In this document: piece by piece, positions 6,276 to 7,043 of the stretch
Numbering within the stretch: the stretch's first letter is position 1
Layout of the letters: each line of letters begins with the position of its first letter
Origin: a candidate division NC10 bacterium SPGG6
GTDB lineage: Bacteria > Methylomirabilota > Methylomirabilia > Methylomirabilales > CSP1-5
Length of the DNA stretch: 7,043 nt
Direction of reading: 5' to 3'
NCBI GenBank assembly: GCA_001643535.1
Contig: LXTG01000061.1
Span: 1 to 7,043 of the forward strand
Notes under the pieces: model-generated
Database searches by the model: none
The model's input: the letters and a program-made list of their open reading frames with translations, nothing else
What the model was told of the DNA's origin: nothing
Made by a program: the position numbers and the translations under genes

Positions 6276-7043
6276 TTAGACATCGAACCCGCCCTGCCCC
6301 ACGAAGGTCCGGAGGGCCCCCCGCCAGGACCGCAGCGGCTCACCAAAAATGTTGAGCCAGGCCTCATTCTCCAGGACAGAGTACCCGGGGCGGGGCGCCG
6401 GGCGGCCAAGCTCCCCGGACGAGATCGGAGAGATCGAAACCCCGGAAAGGCCCGCGTCGGCAATGATGGCCTGAGCGAACTCGAACCAACTGCAGTGACC
6501 GCTGTTGGTGACGTGATAGAGACCAAATGGTGCCCTTTCGATGAGGCAAGCCACCGCCTCTGCAAGGTCAGCAGCCCAGGTGGGGCACCCCACCTGGTCG
6601 TGGACCACTTGAAGCTCTGGAGTCGTCTTGGCCCGTGTGAGGAGGGTTCGGACAAAACTCCGACCCGTGCGCCCGTAAAGCCACGAGGTCCGGACGATAA
6701 AGTAATCCTTGAGATACCGTCGGACTTGCTGCTCCGCTTCCCACTTGGATCGGCCATAGGCGGACAGGGGGTTGACCGCATCCTCCTCCCGGTACGGCGT
6801 CCCCTTGCGACCATCAAAGACATAATCGGTGCTGAAGAAGAGGAGCGGTACCCCTAACTCACGGCAGGCGCGGGCCACGTGCCCTGTTCCCTCGGCGTTC
6901 ACTTCGAAGGCCTTGCCTGGGTCCTTTTCGCAACCGTCCACATCGGTGAACGCGGCCGCGTGAATAACCAGGTCCGGCTGGAGGAGCCGAAGGGTCGCCG
7001 TCACGGCGGGGCTGGTCACATCCAAGGCCTTCCGGGGAAGGGG
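6276..7043 (-). CDS. rmlD: dTDP-4-dehydrorhamnose reductase, N-terminus beyond the window
   Basis: RmlD is a cytoplasmic extended short-chain dehydrogenase that makes dTDP-L-rhamnose by NAD(P)H-dependent reduction of dTDP-4-dehydro-rhamnose, feeding cell-surface polysaccharide synthesis. The visible 255 residues reach the window edge without a stop. About 30 residues are missing, including the GxxGxxG nucleotide-binding loop. Seen in order (from the first visible residue): PDLVIHAAAFT, STDYVFDG (71-78), the catalytic pair Y96/K100 in YGRSKWE, VRTSWLYG (117-124) and DQVGCPTWAADLA (from 149), all hallmarks of the family. A TTG at 7025 could be read as a start but would remove the nucleotide-binding strand, so the gene is judged to continue off the edge. 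It converges on the PHP gene with a 27-nt gap. Other rhamnose genes may lie upstream, outside the window. Confidence 0.93.
   Translation of the reverse strand, partial: PLPRKALDVTSPAVTATLRLLQPDLVIHAAAFTDVDGCEKDPGKAFEVNAEGTGHVARACRELGVPLLFFSTDYVFDGRKGTPYREEDAVNPLSAYGRSKWEAEQQVRRYLKDYFIVRTSWLYGRTGRSFVRTLLTRAKTTPELQVVHDQVGCPTWAADLAEAVACLIERAPFGLYHVTNSGHCSWFEFAQAIIADAGLSGVSISPISSGELGRPAPRPGYSVLENEAWLNIFGEPLRSWRGALRTFVGQGGFDV

Overview
The window is about 7 kb of compact, high-GC bacterial DNA. Genes are closely spaced, bacterial Shine-Dalgarno sites are present, both tRNA genes encode their own CCA ends, and the products are bacterial types (GreA, GluRS, PHP phosphoesterase, RmlD). The lineage cannot be fixed from this sequence. 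The style would fit a high-GC deep-branching Gram-negative group such as Methylomirabilota/NC10 or a deltaproteobacterial relative, but that is only an impression.

Left part, minus strand (4301 down to 40). A promoter near 4322-4351 leads into a soluble hybrid histidine kinase with GAF, PAS, HisKA, HATPase and REC domains. It is followed at 26 nt by gltX (glutamyl-tRNA synthetase) and at 29 nt by greA (transcript-cleavage factor). A hairpin after greA may be a terminator. Beyond it lie tRNA-Gln(CUG) and tRNA-Glu(CUC) on the same strand. This places one tRNA for each of the two species a glutamyl-tRNA synthetase may charge directly downstream of the synthetase gene. The sensor kinase is an unusual leader for such a translation/transcription unit.

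Middle part, plus strand (4379-6248). A good sigma70-type promoter (TTGACG, 18 nt, TATAGT) reads into a sugar/glycerol-phosphate-type ABC ATPase of the UgpC/MalK/MsmK family. This gene is broken: it has a frameshift just before the LSGGQ signature, an in-frame loss of about 45 codons after the D-loop that removes the switch-histidine segment, and an altered Walker A motif. Its 3' end overlaps by 4 nt the start of an intact PHP-domain phosphoesterase of the RNase AM / nucleoside-bisphosphate phosphatase family. The decayed gene therefore seems to survive mainly as the leader of the PHP gene. A four-copy heptanucleotide tandem repeat runs across the PHP stop codon.

Right edge, minus strand (7043 to 6276). 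The 3' portion of rmlD (dTDP-4-dehydrorhamnose reductase) converges on the PHP gene; its N-terminus lies beyond the window. No gap longer than about 160 bases lacks a gene. I see no CRISPR array, insertion sequence or clearly novel defence system. The observations most worth following are the kinase-gltX-greA-tRNA arrangement, the degraded ABC ATPase and the heptamer repeat.
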